Origin: Comamonas fluminis
GTDB lineage: Bacteria; Pseudomonadota; Gammaproteobacteria; Burkholderiales; Burkholderiaceae_C
Assembly: GCF_019186805.1 (NCBI RefSeq)
Contig: NZ_CP066783.1
Span: forward strand, 1,811,501-1,875,500
Direction: 5' to 3'
DNA: 64,000 bases
A program made the translations under genes and the position numbers. Position 1 is the stretch's first letter. Each line of letters starts with the position of its first letter. Positions 53,187 to 62,761 of this stretch are shown piece after piece. The notes beneath the pieces are model-generated. The model was not told the origin of the DNA. It saw only the letters and a program-made list of their open reading frames with translations, and did no database searches.

Positions 53187-56100
53187 TCAATTCCTTCGGG
53201 TTTCTGCGCGACCCTCAATGACCATCAAGGTAGAGGTCAGCTGCGCGCTCTCTGTGCTGGCCTTGCCAATGTCACTGTCCAGCATGTCGCAGCCATGCAG
53301 ATTGCACAAATCCAGCTGCGCGCCGGCCAGTTTGGCGTTGCGCACTGAAGCCCCCATCAGATTGCTGGCCCTCAGGTCTGCCGCCTGTAGATTGGCATGC
53401 TCAAACTGAGCGCCCTGGGCATGGGCGCCCTGCATCTGCAAGCCTTGCCCTTCCAGCCCGCTCAAGTCTGTGTTGATCAAAGATGCGCCATGCAGCACGG
53501 CTTGGCGCAGGCCTATGTTCTGCCAGCTTGCACCGTCCAGCCGCACGGCTCTGAAGTCGCTCTGGCTGAAGTCCGCCTGCATACCGCCCCGGGCCTGACT
53601 CATGTCCGCCTGCGTAAAACTCGCTTGTGGCGCCCGCGTTCCATACCATTCGCTGCCACTGGCCTGTGCCTGATCGAAGCGGGCTGCCTCCAGCAGGGCG
53701 CGGTCAAAGCTGGCGCGGGTCAGCTGCGCCTGGCTGAAATCTGCCTGCCTGAGCTGGCATTCATGGAAATTGGCATGCGGGGCCTGAATCTCGGAGGCCT
53801 TGAGCTGCTCCATTTGACTGTTGGAGAAATCTGCCCGCTCTGCCTGCGCCTGCAGCAGCGAGGCGGACCTCCATTCGCTGGCACTCATGTCCGCACCGAC
53901 CAGGCTGGCCCGAATGGCGCATGCACCATTGAAGCGCGCCTTGTGGGCACGCACATTGTCCAGTTGGGCCTGTGTCAGATCGGCTTTTTCAAAGCTGGCC
54001 TCCTGCAGCATGGCCCGGGTGAACACTGCGCCTTGCAGCAGGCTGCCGTCAAAACAGGTTTTTTCCAGAATGCAGCCTTCGAAGCGGGCTGCGTTCAGAT
54101 CGGCATTGCTCAAATCCAGCCCACTTAAATCCAGCTCAGCCAGACTTTGCCCCGCTTGGTGGCGGGCAAGAACCTCCTCACGCGTCAGCGCTCCTGTGGG
54201 CGCGCTGGCTGGCTCGGGCGAAGTGGCCGCCGCCGCATTGGCTGCAGATGCACCCAGTGCAATGCCAGTGCCAATCGCATTCAGAGACTTCCAGTCCTTT
54301 TCGGGTCTAGGCTTTTCTACAGCTGCGCTAGCTGCTTCTAATTTTGAAGCAGGTTGCGCAGGCTGGGGTGAGGGTTGTGGCTCAGACGCTGCCCGCTGAT
54401 TAGAAAAGGACCGCGCCTCTTTGGGCGCCTCTTCTGGCACCTGTTCTGACACCACTGGCGGCAATGCCGGTGCGCCTATGGCCTCCAGCTCGGCGCGGCT
54501 CATGCCGCCCAGGGTAATCGCCTCATGGCTGGCGCCTTGCTGCTTGAGGAAGGCCGCCACATCGGCCTCTGTCAGGCCATGCTCGGCCAGCATGGCGTCG
54601 CGCTGGTCCAGCATCTGCTGGGTCATGGCTTGCATGTGCGCATCGGTGAACTCGGGCAGCTCGTGCGGTGCGGCACTGGCCAGCACCTTGGCGTCGGCTT
54701 CGGTCAGGGGCTGGCCCAGCAGCACTTTGTCCACAATATGCTGATGGGGCGACACCTGCGGCAATGCAGCAGCCTCGGCCAGTGCCGCCGATGCGCTATC
54801 GCTGATGGCTGCTGCGCTGCCGCTTCCAATCGCCTCTAACTGTGCACGGCTCATGCCGCCCAGGGTAATCGCCTCATGGCTGGCGCCTTGCTGCCTGAGG
54901 AAGGCCGCCACGTCGGCTTCGGTCAAGCCATGCTCTGCCAGCATGGCGTCGCGCTGGTCCAGCATCTGCTGGGTCATGGCCTGCATATGCGCATCGGTCA
55001 GCTCGGGCATCTCATGCGGGGCGGCGCTGGCCAGAATTTTGGCGTCGGCATCGGTCAGGGGCTGGCCCACCAGCACCTTGTCCAGAATATGCTGGTGCGG
55101 CGATGGCCCAGGGGGCAAATCCAGGCTGGCTGTGGATGGGGCCACTGTAGAGGCTGTGCCGCTGCCTATGGCTTCCAGCTCGGCGCGGCTCATACCGCCC
55201 AGGGTAATTGCCTCGTGGCTGGCGCCTTGCTGCTTGAGGAAGGCCGCCACATCGGCTTCGGTCAAGCCATGCTCGGCCAGCATGGCATCGCGCTGGTCCA
55301 GCATTTGCTGGGTCATGGCCTTCATATGCGCATCGGTCAGCTCGGGCATCTCATGCGGGGCGGCGCTGGCCAGAATTTTGGCGTCGGCATCCGTCAGGGG
55401 CTGGCCCACCAGTACCTTGTCCAGAATGTGCTGGTAGGGCGATGCTGCCTGAATGCTTGCAGGCTCTGCCTGCGGCGTGCTTACGGGTTCACTGGTTTGG
55501 GCGGTGCTGGTGTCGAGCCCGCTGGGCTTGGGGGCGCTGGCTTGCTGCGTGCTGGCTTTAGTTTCAGACCCGGCAAAAGCGGCTGCCGCTACGCCTATAC
55601 CTGCTGCTGCCGCAGCAGCGGCAGACAGGGGGACTGCGCTGGATGGCGCGGCATCAGCGGCAAAAGAGGATGGAGAGGTTTGCGCGGCATCGGCACTTGC
55701 TGCTTCGGCGGCTTGGGTTTTTTCCTGAGCCTGTGCTTGTGCTTCTTTGAGGCTCTCGCTCAAAGGCTGGCCGGTTTCCAGGCATTCCCGATAGCTTTCC
55801 ATGGGCTGCGGGGCATCGCTCATGTTCTCCCAGTCCGCCACGATATGGGTGATGTCGCGCGCGTCCGGGTCATTGATGGCAATGCTGCCCCGGTACAGCA
55901 CGGCGCCATAGCCCAGGGTAGGGAAGAGATACACCGTCTCCGCATGGGTGGGGATTTCTTCAAAGACTTTTTCGCCTTGGGGCGTGACGCGCTGCGCAAA
56001 ACAGCGGGCACGCAGGCCGGGCAGGCGGCTGCGTATCAGTGGCTGCTCGGGGTGCCAGTTTTCCAGCTCAATAGCCTCGTCGCCCCGCCATGCGGGCGGC

Positions 56101-56762
56101 CCCCATTGATCAGGCGGCGCGGCCTGGAAAAATTCGGGCGCGGTATCTGGCGGCAAGGCCGGCCAGTGCTCGCGCAGCCAGTTGGCATCGGTCTTGCCCA
56201 ACCACTTCTGGCGCTGCGGCGCATGGCTGGGAAAGCCCCAAAACCCCGCAGGCTCGCGCTCGTCGCTGCGAAACGCAATCGGGTGATTCGGGTCTTCAAT
56301 CTGTGGCAACTCATCTTGCCGATAACCCTTGCCCAGCGGGTTCAAGGCATAACCGAGGCCGCCATAGGCGTTTTCGGGCGTGACGGGGATTTGCGTGAGG
56401 GGCTGGGGGCTGCTGGCGTTGCCTAATGTGGTCCAGTGGCGGGGGCCATGTATTAAAAGCGTCTTCGCTATTTCTCCCACTTGCACAGTCACTGCAAGCG
56501 GTGAAGTGCTCCGCTCTGACGGTGCATGAGCGACTCCATAAGCCTCAAATTCGGCTTTAGGCTTAGGAAAGCCCGCATCAAGTGTTGAAAAAGTGCCAGA
56601 GAACTGTCCCCAGATGTCCCAAAGATCGGTTTCAGCTTTCAGAGAATTAAATTCAGGATTGGATAAATCAAATAAAGCAATGAGGCCAAGATTAAATGTG
56701 TATATTCGCGTTTCGAAGAGGCCATGCAAAAATACTTGATTATCTGGTTTAATAATTTTCAT
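53187..56762 (-). CDS. DUF2169 adaptor fused to triple repeats and pentapeptide repeats
   Basis: 1,191 residues. Residues ~1-330 are DUF2169 (TPENAYGGLGYALNPLGKGY, DRREPAGFWGFPSHAPQR-like, LFPTLGYGAVLYRGSI). An Ala/Ser/Gln-rich linker with a hydrophobic Ala run follows (~340-440). Then come three near-identical ~93-residue repeats from 441, 554 and 671, and finally a pentapeptide-repeat beta-helix (~890-1180). DUF2169 proteins act as effector chaperones. The first ~100 residues are AT-rich like the end of vgrG upstream, the rest is GC-rich. An unusually large fusion, most likely loading the VgrG-linked effector. Confidence 0.84.
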   Translation of the reverse strand: MKIIKPDNQVFLHGLFETRIYTFNLGLIALFDLSNPEFNSLKAETDLWDIWGQFSGTFSTLDAGFPKPKAEFEAYGVAHAPSERSTSPLAVTVQVGEIAKTLLIHGPRHWTTLGNASSPQPLTQIPVTPENAYGGLGYALNPLGKGYRQDELPQIEDPNHPIAFRSDEREPAGFWGFPSHAPQRQKWLGKTDANWLREHWPALPPDTAPEFFQAAPPDQWGPPAWRGDEAIELENWHPEQPLIRSRLPGLRARCFAQRVTPQGEKVFEEIPTHAETVYLFPTLGYGAVLYRGSIAINDPDARDITHIVADWENMSDAPQPMESYRECLETGQPLSESLKEAQAQAQEKTQAAEAASADAAQTSPSSFAADAAPSSAVPLSAAAAAAAGIGVAAAAFAGSETKASTQQASAPKPSGLDTSTAQTSEPVSTPQAEPASIQAASPYQHILDKVLVGQPLTDADAKILASAAPHEMPELTDAHMKAMTQQMLDQRDAMLAEHGLTEADVAAFLKQQGASHEAITLGGMSRAELEAIGSGTASTVAPSTASLDLPPGPSPHQHILDKVLVGQPLTDADAKILASAAPHEMPELTDAHMQAMTQQMLDQRDAMLAEHGLTEADVAAFLRQQGASHEAITLGGMSRAQLEAIGSGSAAAISDSASAALAEAAALPQVSPHQHIVDKVLLGQPLTEADAKVLASAAPHELPEFTDAHMQAMTQQMLDQRDAMLAEHGLTEADVAAFLKQQGASHEAITLGGMSRAELEAIGAPALPPVVSEQVPEEAPKEARSFSNQRAASEPQPSPQPAQPASKLEAASAAVEKPRPEKDWKSLNAIGTGIALGASAANAAAATSPEPASAPTGALTREEVLARHQAGQSLAELDLSGLDLSNADLNAARFEGCILEKTCFDGSLLQGAVFTRAMLQEASFEKADLTQAQLDNVRAHKARFNGACAIRASLVGADMSASEWRSASLLQAQAERADFSNSQMEQLKASEIQAPHANFHECQLRQADFSQAQLTRASFDRALLEAARFDQAQASGSEWYGTRAPQASFTQADMSQARGGMQADFSQSDFRAVRLDGASWQNIGLRQAVLHGASLINTDLSGLEGQGLQMQGAHAQGAQFEHANLQAADLRASNLMGASVRNAKLAGAQLDLCNLHGCDMLDSDIGKASTESAQLTSTLMVIEGRAETRRN
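54480..55442 (-). repeat. Three near-identical ~280-bp coding repeats (93 residues each)
   Basis: Copies begin at SPYQHILDKVLVGQP (55442), SPHQHILDKVLVGQP (55103) and SPHQHIVDKVLLGQP (54752) and end at EAIG, spaced 113 and 117 residues apart. Only a few residues differ (e.g. LKQQ/LRQQ, ELEAIG/QLEAIG); the third copy is the most diverged. Linkers between copies differ. The high identity at DNA level suggests recent tandem duplication or gene conversion. Confidence 0.93.
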
Positions 56763-56774
56763 TGCTATATGAAA

Positions 56775-59700
56775 TTAACATAACTTCAGAAGATTAGACT
56801 TGAGGGATAAGGTTTTATAGTCTGCACTCATCGAATTTTGACCAATGCGCATTTTTAAATTCTTATTGGTAAGTAAAATTCCGGTGTTTTCATGGGTAAG
56901 CTCTAATTGTTTCTCAGTAATTTCCAATCCTTTTTTTGAAAATGAATTGCTGGGCTTGGAGTTGATATGGATTAATAATTTTTTTGAGGAATAAAGTTCT
57001 CCATTGGCATTAGTTACATCAAGACCATTGCTGCCATTTCTGAAAGAAAATTTATTCGAATTTTCGTCGAAAAATAATCCTTTTTCTTTATTGTTGATTA
57101 GTAATGAAATTTCGTTCATTTTTTTAATCATTTCTAACTTTTTTGCTTTCAAATCTGTTTCTTCTTTTATTGCTGCATTGCGTGCAGTGATGTAGGCTAT
57201 TCCTGTGGCTGATTGCTTATCGTCTTCTGCTTTTTTTAATCTTGACTCGGCTGTTTTGTATTCGGAAATTAGCTTTATGTATTCTTGATATTTATTTTTG
57301 ATATCTGTGCTGATGTAAATTGAATAGTACTGGCAAATATTGGCTAATGATGAAGAGACGAATTCTGCTTCACCAGTGCTGCCATGAAGCTTGATTGAGC
57401 TGAACTCTTTGCGCTCTTTATCGCCTGTGATCATGTAAGTGATTCCATCAGAGCCCATAAGAAATTGCTGATCTGGTGATTTTTCAGTATTGACTGATAA
57501 AGATATTCCGCTATTGTCAGCTTTTATTTGATTTGCATAGCTCCAGTCGTTATATTTTTTTGCTATGTTTCTGGCTGCTATTTGAAAAATAACTTGGCCC
57601 ATCAGATTTATTCCAGCTTGAGTGCCAAATCTTTTGATTACGTCAGGAAGCTCATCGCCTTTTTTTTCATCGGTTGATGGGTTTTCATATATTGCTAAAT
57701 CCAATTTTTCTTGATCTGTTAGTTCATTATTTTTTTTTATTGTTTCTAAATCTTCCTTGGCTTTATCCCTATTTTTTTCTTTATCAGATATTTGGTCTTC
57801 CGGAGGATTATCAGTATTTTCTTTTTGCGGGTCAACAGTACTTTCTTTTTGAGGGTTAACAGTATTTTCTGATTTTTTGGATTTGTCTGCAATTTTTTTT
57901 TGTAAATTTTCTATTTCCAGTTCTTTTTCTGCCTGCGCAAGTGTTTTTTCTGCATTTTTAATATTTTTTTGCTTATCTTGAATTTTTTTGATACTGTCAC
58001 TTATTTTCTTTGTTCTTTTTGTTGGTGCTATATGGTTTCCAAATACTGCAGCTGCAACTATATTTGTGCTAAAACTGACGGCAATCAAAAATTTTGCAAG
58101 ACGAGTCGCTGCCAGATCGCTAATTCCTTTATCTGCATTTTGCACCATGGACTCTAATAGAAAGCTATTCTCAGCTTGGCCTTTGAATGCTGGAGCCTGT
58201 TTTATGCTGCCTCCATCATCAATAGAGTAACTTTTCAAAAGTTTAAATTTTGACTTATGAAAAGGAAGTGAGCTAAAAGGGTCTAAATTCCATTTAATGG
58301 AGCTTCCAGTAGAAATATTGGTGCTAAATCCCAAGGAGCCAGAGTTGGCTATAGAGGCTTTGAGGCTATTGTCAGCGCCTATTCCAAAGGAGTTGCTGGC
58401 TCCAAATGAAAACTCTGAATTAGGGCCAAAGGTATATTTATCACTTCCTCCCATGGTGAATTGATAAATACTTCCATCCCCGTCAGGATGCACTGACCCA
58501 ATACCAATACTGCTTTTATGAAATGGCGAATTCAGCCAGATTACCTCTTTGCCCTCGGCGTCTTGCATCAGCATCTGATTGCCGCCGCGTGTGCTGATGA
58601 CGTTTTGCTGGTGGTTCTGGTTATTAGCGACGCTGGGGTTGCTGGAGTTGGGCACCGAGCCGACGATGGTGGGCTGGTCGGGGTCGCCATCCGTAAACGA
58701 CAGCAGCACTTCGGAGCCGCGAATTAGTGGGAAATGCATGCCGTGGTCGCTGCCTGCATAAGGGCTGGCCATGCGCACATGGGCAGAGGCTTTGGCTTCG
58801 GCCTTGTCGGTGTAGTCAAACGGAATTTGCACCTTGTATTGGCCAAATTCATCCATTTCGGCGTATTCACCGCTGCCTTCGGCATCCACCGTGGCATTCA
58901 TGGTGCCGGCAATGCGGGGCTTGGGTGTGCTGCGCTCGGGGCGAAACTGGGTGCAGTAAGGCAGGGCTTTAAAGCTGCACTGGTAGATGACGGCTTCGCT
59001 GCCTTGCTGGGCGTTGTAGGGGGTGTTGTAAGGCGTGTTGAGCCCGGCCAGCAGCATGCCGGCCTGTGAGCCTTCATGGCTGATCTGGGTGATGAGGTAG
59101 CGGGCGTTGAAGTCCTGGCGGTAGTGGGCTTGCAGTTCGGCAAAGTGGCCGGTGCACAGGCCGCTGGCGGTGGCTTCGCCCACAAAGACGCGTTCACCGC
59201 ACAGCAGTTCTTGCTTGCGGATATTGGCGTAGCGCTTGCCTTCGTTTTCGTCGCGGAAGTTTTCGCCATAGATCATGACTTCGCCAAAGCCAGTGGGCGA
59301 GACTTCGACTTCCACGCGCAGTTCGGTATCGGCTTTGCGGTAGTTGTAGTCTTGCAGCACCAGCTTGGCGGGCATGGGTTTGCGCTGCTGAATAAAGCTT
59401 TGCACGGACTGGGCATCGAGCCCGGTATCGGGCTCGCCCACGGGGCGGTAGTGCAGGGTTTTGGCTTCGGCAGGGTGGATGAAGCGGCTGTCCACAATCT
59501 GCAGCGTTTCTTTTTTGCCGTCCTGGCTGAAGTAGTAGTACAGGCCTTCTTTTTCCATCCAGCGGGAGATGAAGTCGAGGTGGGTTTCCTGGTACTGGCA
59601 GACAAAGCTGCGGCTGCGGTAGTCGCCCTGGGTCTGTATCTGAAAGTCCTGGCTGTTCAGGCCACCGGCTTTGAGCACGCTGGCGATGATTTCGGGAATG

Positions 59701-60080
59701 GTTTGTTCATGCAGATAGACCTCGGAGATGCGGTAGAGCGATAAGCGCCATAGCCGGGGCACGAGTACGGCGCGGTAGAAGGTGTAGCCGCCCGCCTGGT
59801 GGAGCTGGTCGAATTCGGCAAGTACGCCGGAGTAGTGGTTGGGGGGGGGAGGGCGGTCGCCGGGGCTGTGCAGGCTGAAGGTGGCGCTGCGGGCCAGCAT
59901 GAGGTCGAGGTCAATCTGGGCATCGTCGCTGACCAGGATGAGTTCAAAGCGGTAGGGGCGGGAGATGGCTTCACTGCCTTCCATGCGCACCACGGCGAAT
60001 TTGCCGCTGTCCTGGGGGTAGGCCTCGGATTGAAAGCTGAAGCGGCGGTTGTCACCCAGGCGGGAGTCGAGTTGGGTCAT
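56775..60080 (-). CDS. vgrG: VgrG spike protein with long unrecognised C-terminal extension
   Basis: 1,101 residues. The first ~520 are a standard VgrG: gp27-like part (PYRFELILVSDD, YEVYLHEQTIPEI-type region, CQYQETHLDFISRWMEKEGLYYYF), and a gp5-like OB-fold and needle (FGQYKVQIPFDYTDKAEAKASAHVRMASPYAG, HFPLIRGSEVLLSFTDGDPDQPTIVGSV). From about residue 520 (base ~58,530) the composition turns sharply AT-rich and no known domain is recognised: a beta-rich stretch, a hydrophobic segment (~660-680, AKFLIAVSFSTNIVAAAVFG), a Lys/Glu/Gln coiled coil (~690-790), then mixed alpha/beta to the end. This suggests an acquired effector domain. Confidence 0.92.
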   Translation of the reverse strand: MTQLDSRLGDNRRFSFQSEAYPQDSGKFAVVRMEGSEAISRPYRFELILVSDDAQIDLDLMLARSATFSLHSPGDRPPPPNHYSGVLAEFDQLHQAGGYTFYRAVLVPRLWRLSLYRISEVYLHEQTIPEIIASVLKAGGLNSQDFQIQTQGDYRSRSFVCQYQETHLDFISRWMEKEGLYYYFSQDGKKETLQIVDSRFIHPAEAKTLHYRPVGEPDTGLDAQSVQSFIQQRKPMPAKLVLQDYNYRKADTELRVEVEVSPTGFGEVMIYGENFRDENEGKRYANIRKQELLCGERVFVGEATASGLCTGHFAELQAHYRQDFNARYLITQISHEGSQAGMLLAGLNTPYNTPYNAQQGSEAVIYQCSFKALPYCTQFRPERSTPKPRIAGTMNATVDAEGSGEYAEMDEFGQYKVQIPFDYTDKAEAKASAHVRMASPYAGSDHGMHFPLIRGSEVLLSFTDGDPDQPTIVGSVPNSSNPSVANNQNHQQNVISTRGGNQMLMQDAEGKEVIWLNSPFHKSSIGIGSVHPDGDGSIYQFTMGGSDKYTFGPNSEFSFGASNSFGIGADNSLKASIANSGSLGFSTNISTGSSIKWNLDPFSSLPFHKSKFKLLKSYSIDDGGSIKQAPAFKGQAENSFLLESMVQNADKGISDLAATRLAKFLIAVSFSTNIVAAAVFGNHIAPTKRTKKISDSIKKIQDKQKNIKNAEKTLAQAEKELEIENLQKKIADKSKKSENTVNPQKESTVDPQKENTDNPPEDQISDKEKNRDKAKEDLETIKKNNELTDQEKLDLAIYENPSTDEKKGDELPDVIKRFGTQAGINLMGQVIFQIAARNIAKKYNDWSYANQIKADNSGISLSVNTEKSPDQQFLMGSDGITYMITGDKERKEFSSIKLHGSTGEAEFVSSSLANICQYYSIYISTDIKNKYQEYIKLISEYKTAESRLKKAEDDKQSATGIAYITARNAAIKEETDLKAKKLEMIKKMNEISLLINNKEKGLFFDENSNKFSFRNGSNGLDVTNANGELYSSKKLLIHINSKPSNSFSKKGLEITEKQLELTHENTGILLTNKNLKMRIGQNSMSADYKTLSLKSNLLKLC

Positions 60081-60107
60081 GGGATGTGCTCTTGAATTTT
60101 TTGAGGT

Positions 60108-62744
60108 TCAGGCAAATTGCATGCTGAAGTCGCCGCTTTCGCTGACATCCAGCTGAATCTGTGTGGCGGGCTCTTCAGTGCCCATACGGGCCAGAATTTC
60201 CTGGGACAGGCGCGGCAGTACGGCGCTGCGCAGGATGAAGTCGATATTGCGGGCGCCGGTTTCCACTTCGGTGCAGCGCTGGGCAATGGCGTGAACCACG
60301 GCTTCGGTGTAGTGCAGTTGCTGGCGGTTATTGGCCGCCAGGCGTTTGACGATTTTGTCGAGCTTGAGCCTGACGATGCTGGCGATGGCGCTGCTGTTCA
60401 GTGTGGTGTAGGGAACCACGGTCATGCGCGCCAGCAAGGCCGGCTTGAAGTGCGCGGAAAGAATGGGGCGGATGGCGCTGGCGAGCAGGCCAGGGTCCAG
60501 CGGCGCGCCGTCCTGGGTCATTTCGGTGATGACGTCGGTGGCCAGGTTGGAGGTGAGGAAGATGACGGTGTTGGAGAAATCAATGTCTTTGCCTTCGCCG
60601 TCAGAGAGCACGCCTTTGTCAAACACCTGATAGAAGAGGTTCATGACATCAAGGTGGGCTTTTTCCACTTCGTCGAGCAGCACGACCGCATAGGGGCGCT
60701 GGCGCACGGCTTCGGTGAGCATGCCGCCTTCGCCGTAGCCCACATAGCCGGGTGGGGAGCCAATGAGGCGGCTGACGTTGTGGCGCTCCTGAAACTCGCT
60801 CATGTTGACTACGATGGTGGATTTTTCGTCGCCAAACAGCAGGTCGGCAACGGCCAGCGCAGTTTCGGTTTTGCCGACGCCTGATGGCCCGACCAGCAGG
60901 AAGACACCCAGCGGCTGCTGCGGGTCGCGCACGCCGGAGGTGGCGGTCTTGAGCACATCGGCAATGGTGTCCAGGCCCATGTCCTGGCCCTGTATGCGCT
61001 GGCGCAGCGCATCTGCCATGCCCAGAACGGTACGGGCTTGGTCTTGCTGCATTTTTCCGACAGGGATGCCTGTCCAGCTAGAGACTACCTGGGCCACGAC
61101 TTCCGGAGTGACGTCGATTTGCACGAGTGCGCTTGAGGCGTTGACCAAGTCTGAAAAGCTTTGTTCTGCTGCGTTGAGTGCGCTTTCCTGTGCGTTGATT
61201 TCAGGGGCGCCGTTTTCGCTCTTGCGGGCTTGCTGGTAGGCGCTGCGGGCCTGAAGCAGGGTCTGGGCAGCCTCACGCTGCACTTGCCAGCACTGCTGCA
61301 GGCTTTGAATGCGGGTGCTGAGTTCGGCTGCCTGAAGGTCAATGGCGGCCAGTCGTTCATGATCTACGGGGTGGCGGCTGTCGGCGTCTTGCTGCAGGCC
61401 TAGCTTTTCTCGCTCCAGCGCCTGCAACTGTCGCTCTGTGTCTTCCAGTACATCAGGCTTGGCGCTTTGCATGACTTTGACGCGCGCGCAGGCGGTGTCG
61501 AGCAGGTCAACGGCTTTGTCGGGTAGCTGGCGGCCTGCGATGAAGCGCGCGGACAGCTCGGCGGAGGCAACGATGGCATCGTCGCGAATGCTGACCTGGT
61601 GGACTTGCTGATAGCGTTCGCGCAGCCCGCGCAAAATCAGGGTGGCGGTGGCGGTGTCCGGCTCTTCGAGCTTGACGAGCTGAAAGCGCCGGGCCAGCGC
61701 CGGGTCTTTTTCGAAGTATTTTTTGTATTCGGTCCAGGTGGTGGCTGCAATGGTGCGAAGCTCCCCGCGGGCCAGCGCGGGCTTGAGTAGGTTGGCCGCA
61801 TCGGCCGTGCCTGCCTGACCACCAGCGCCGATGAGGGTGTGGGCCTCGTCAATGAAGAGAATGATGGGAGTGGGGGATGCCTTGATTTCGTTGATGACGC
61901 CTTTGAGGCGGTTTTCAAACTCGCCTTTGACGCTGGCGCCAGCCTGAAGCATGCCCAGGTCCAGCCCCAGCAGGGTGACATCTTGCAGAGAGGGGGGGAC
62001 ATCGCCTTGAGCAATGCGCAGGGCCAGGCCTTCTACGACAGCTGTTTTGCCAACGCCGGGGTCGCCCACGCAGATGGGGTTGTTTTTGCGCCTGCGGGCG
62101 AGGATGTCCACCATTTGGCGGATTTCGGGGTCTCGGCCAAAGACTGGGTCGATGCCGCCAGCGCGTGCTTTCTCTGTGAAGTTTTCACAAAATCTGCCGA
62201 TGGCGCTTGTACTCTGTGCGTTTGCAGCTATGTTTTCAGAAGCGCCCGAATTGCTGGCGTGCTCATGCTCGATGGAGTGGCTGCCCAGTTGATGCAACTG
62301 CCCGAGCGCGGCATCGCGGTTGAGTTTGTGGAGGCTGTCCAGATAGCCGTCTGCCGAGGCAAAGAAATGTGCGCGGGCCAGGAAGGCCGCGAATATGGCG
62401 CCAGACCGGATCTGGGAGGCTCCGAGGTTTACGGACGAGATCAGCCAGGCGTCCTGCAGCAGTTGCAGCAGTAGCGGGGAGAAGCTGGGGCGTGTGTTGT
62501 TGGCGGATTCAAATCTCTCGATGGCGCGGGTGAGCTGGCGCACGAGCGTTGCTGTGTCCAGCTCGTTTTGCCGCAGCAACAGTGGAATATCGCTTTGAAC
62601 CGTACCAAGGAGTTTGAGTAGCAGATGCTCAACGGTAATTTCCTGCTGCCCTAGAGAAACACACTGTCCGGCAGCTTGCTCCAGGGCTTGGCGCGTGCAT
62701 TCGTTGAGCTTCTGAATCAGGGGTTTGAGTTCTGTAAGCAGCAT
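60108..62744 (-). CDS. clpV: T6SS ATPase ClpV (TssH)
   Basis: 878 residues from ATG 62744; a longer frame to 62978 lacks the family's start and would overlap tssG. Clp_N repeats (~1-150, ALEQAAGQCVSLGQQEITVEHLLLKLLG), first AAA domain with GDPGVGKTAVVEG near 226 and FIDEAHTLIGAGG, a middle helical region, second AAA with GPSGVGKTETALA near 618, then PPGYVGYGEGGMLTEAVRQRPYAVVLLDEVEKAH, and ClpB D2-small C-terminus. It disassembles contracted sheaths for reuse. Intact. Confidence 0.95.
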   Translation of the reverse strand: MLLTELKPLIQKLNECTRQALEQAAGQCVSLGQQEITVEHLLLKLLGTVQSDIPLLLRQNELDTATLVRQLTRAIERFESANNTRPSFSPLLLQLLQDAWLISSVNLGASQIRSGAIFAAFLARAHFFASADGYLDSLHKLNRDAALGQLHQLGSHSIEHEHASNSGASENIAANAQSTSAIGRFCENFTEKARAGGIDPVFGRDPEIRQMVDILARRRKNNPICVGDPGVGKTAVVEGLALRIAQGDVPPSLQDVTLLGLDLGMLQAGASVKGEFENRLKGVINEIKASPTPIILFIDEAHTLIGAGGQAGTADAANLLKPALARGELRTIAATTWTEYKKYFEKDPALARRFQLVKLEEPDTATATLILRGLRERYQQVHQVSIRDDAIVASAELSARFIAGRQLPDKAVDLLDTACARVKVMQSAKPDVLEDTERQLQALEREKLGLQQDADSRHPVDHERLAAIDLQAAELSTRIQSLQQCWQVQREAAQTLLQARSAYQQARKSENGAPEINAQESALNAAEQSFSDLVNASSALVQIDVTPEVVAQVVSSWTGIPVGKMQQDQARTVLGMADALRQRIQGQDMGLDTIADVLKTATSGVRDPQQPLGVFLLVGPSGVGKTETALAVADLLFGDEKSTIVVNMSEFQERHNVSRLIGSPPGYVGYGEGGMLTEAVRQRPYAVVLLDEVEKAHLDVMNLFYQVFDKGVLSDGEGKDIDFSNTVIFLTSNLATDVITEMTQDGAPLDPGLLASAIRPILSAHFKPALLARMTVVPYTTLNSSAIASIVRLKLDKIVKRLAANNRQQLHYTEAVVHAIAQRCTEVETGARNIDFILRSAVLPRLSQEILARMGTEEPATQIQLDVSESGDFSMQFA

Positions 62745-62761
62745 AGGAAGTCCGTGTTTGT

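Noticed and set aside
54480..55442. Triple repeat as a CRISPR-like array
   Set aside because: The units are 280-bp coding repeats within one frame, not short repeats with unique spacers.
54876..56426. 516-residue open frame antisense to the DUF2169 fusion gene
   Set aside because: The repeats in the real gene create repeated phrases in this frame too; no independent coding evidence.
60117..60884. 255-residue open frame antisense to clpV
   Set aside because: Shadow of a well-supported AAA ATPase gene.
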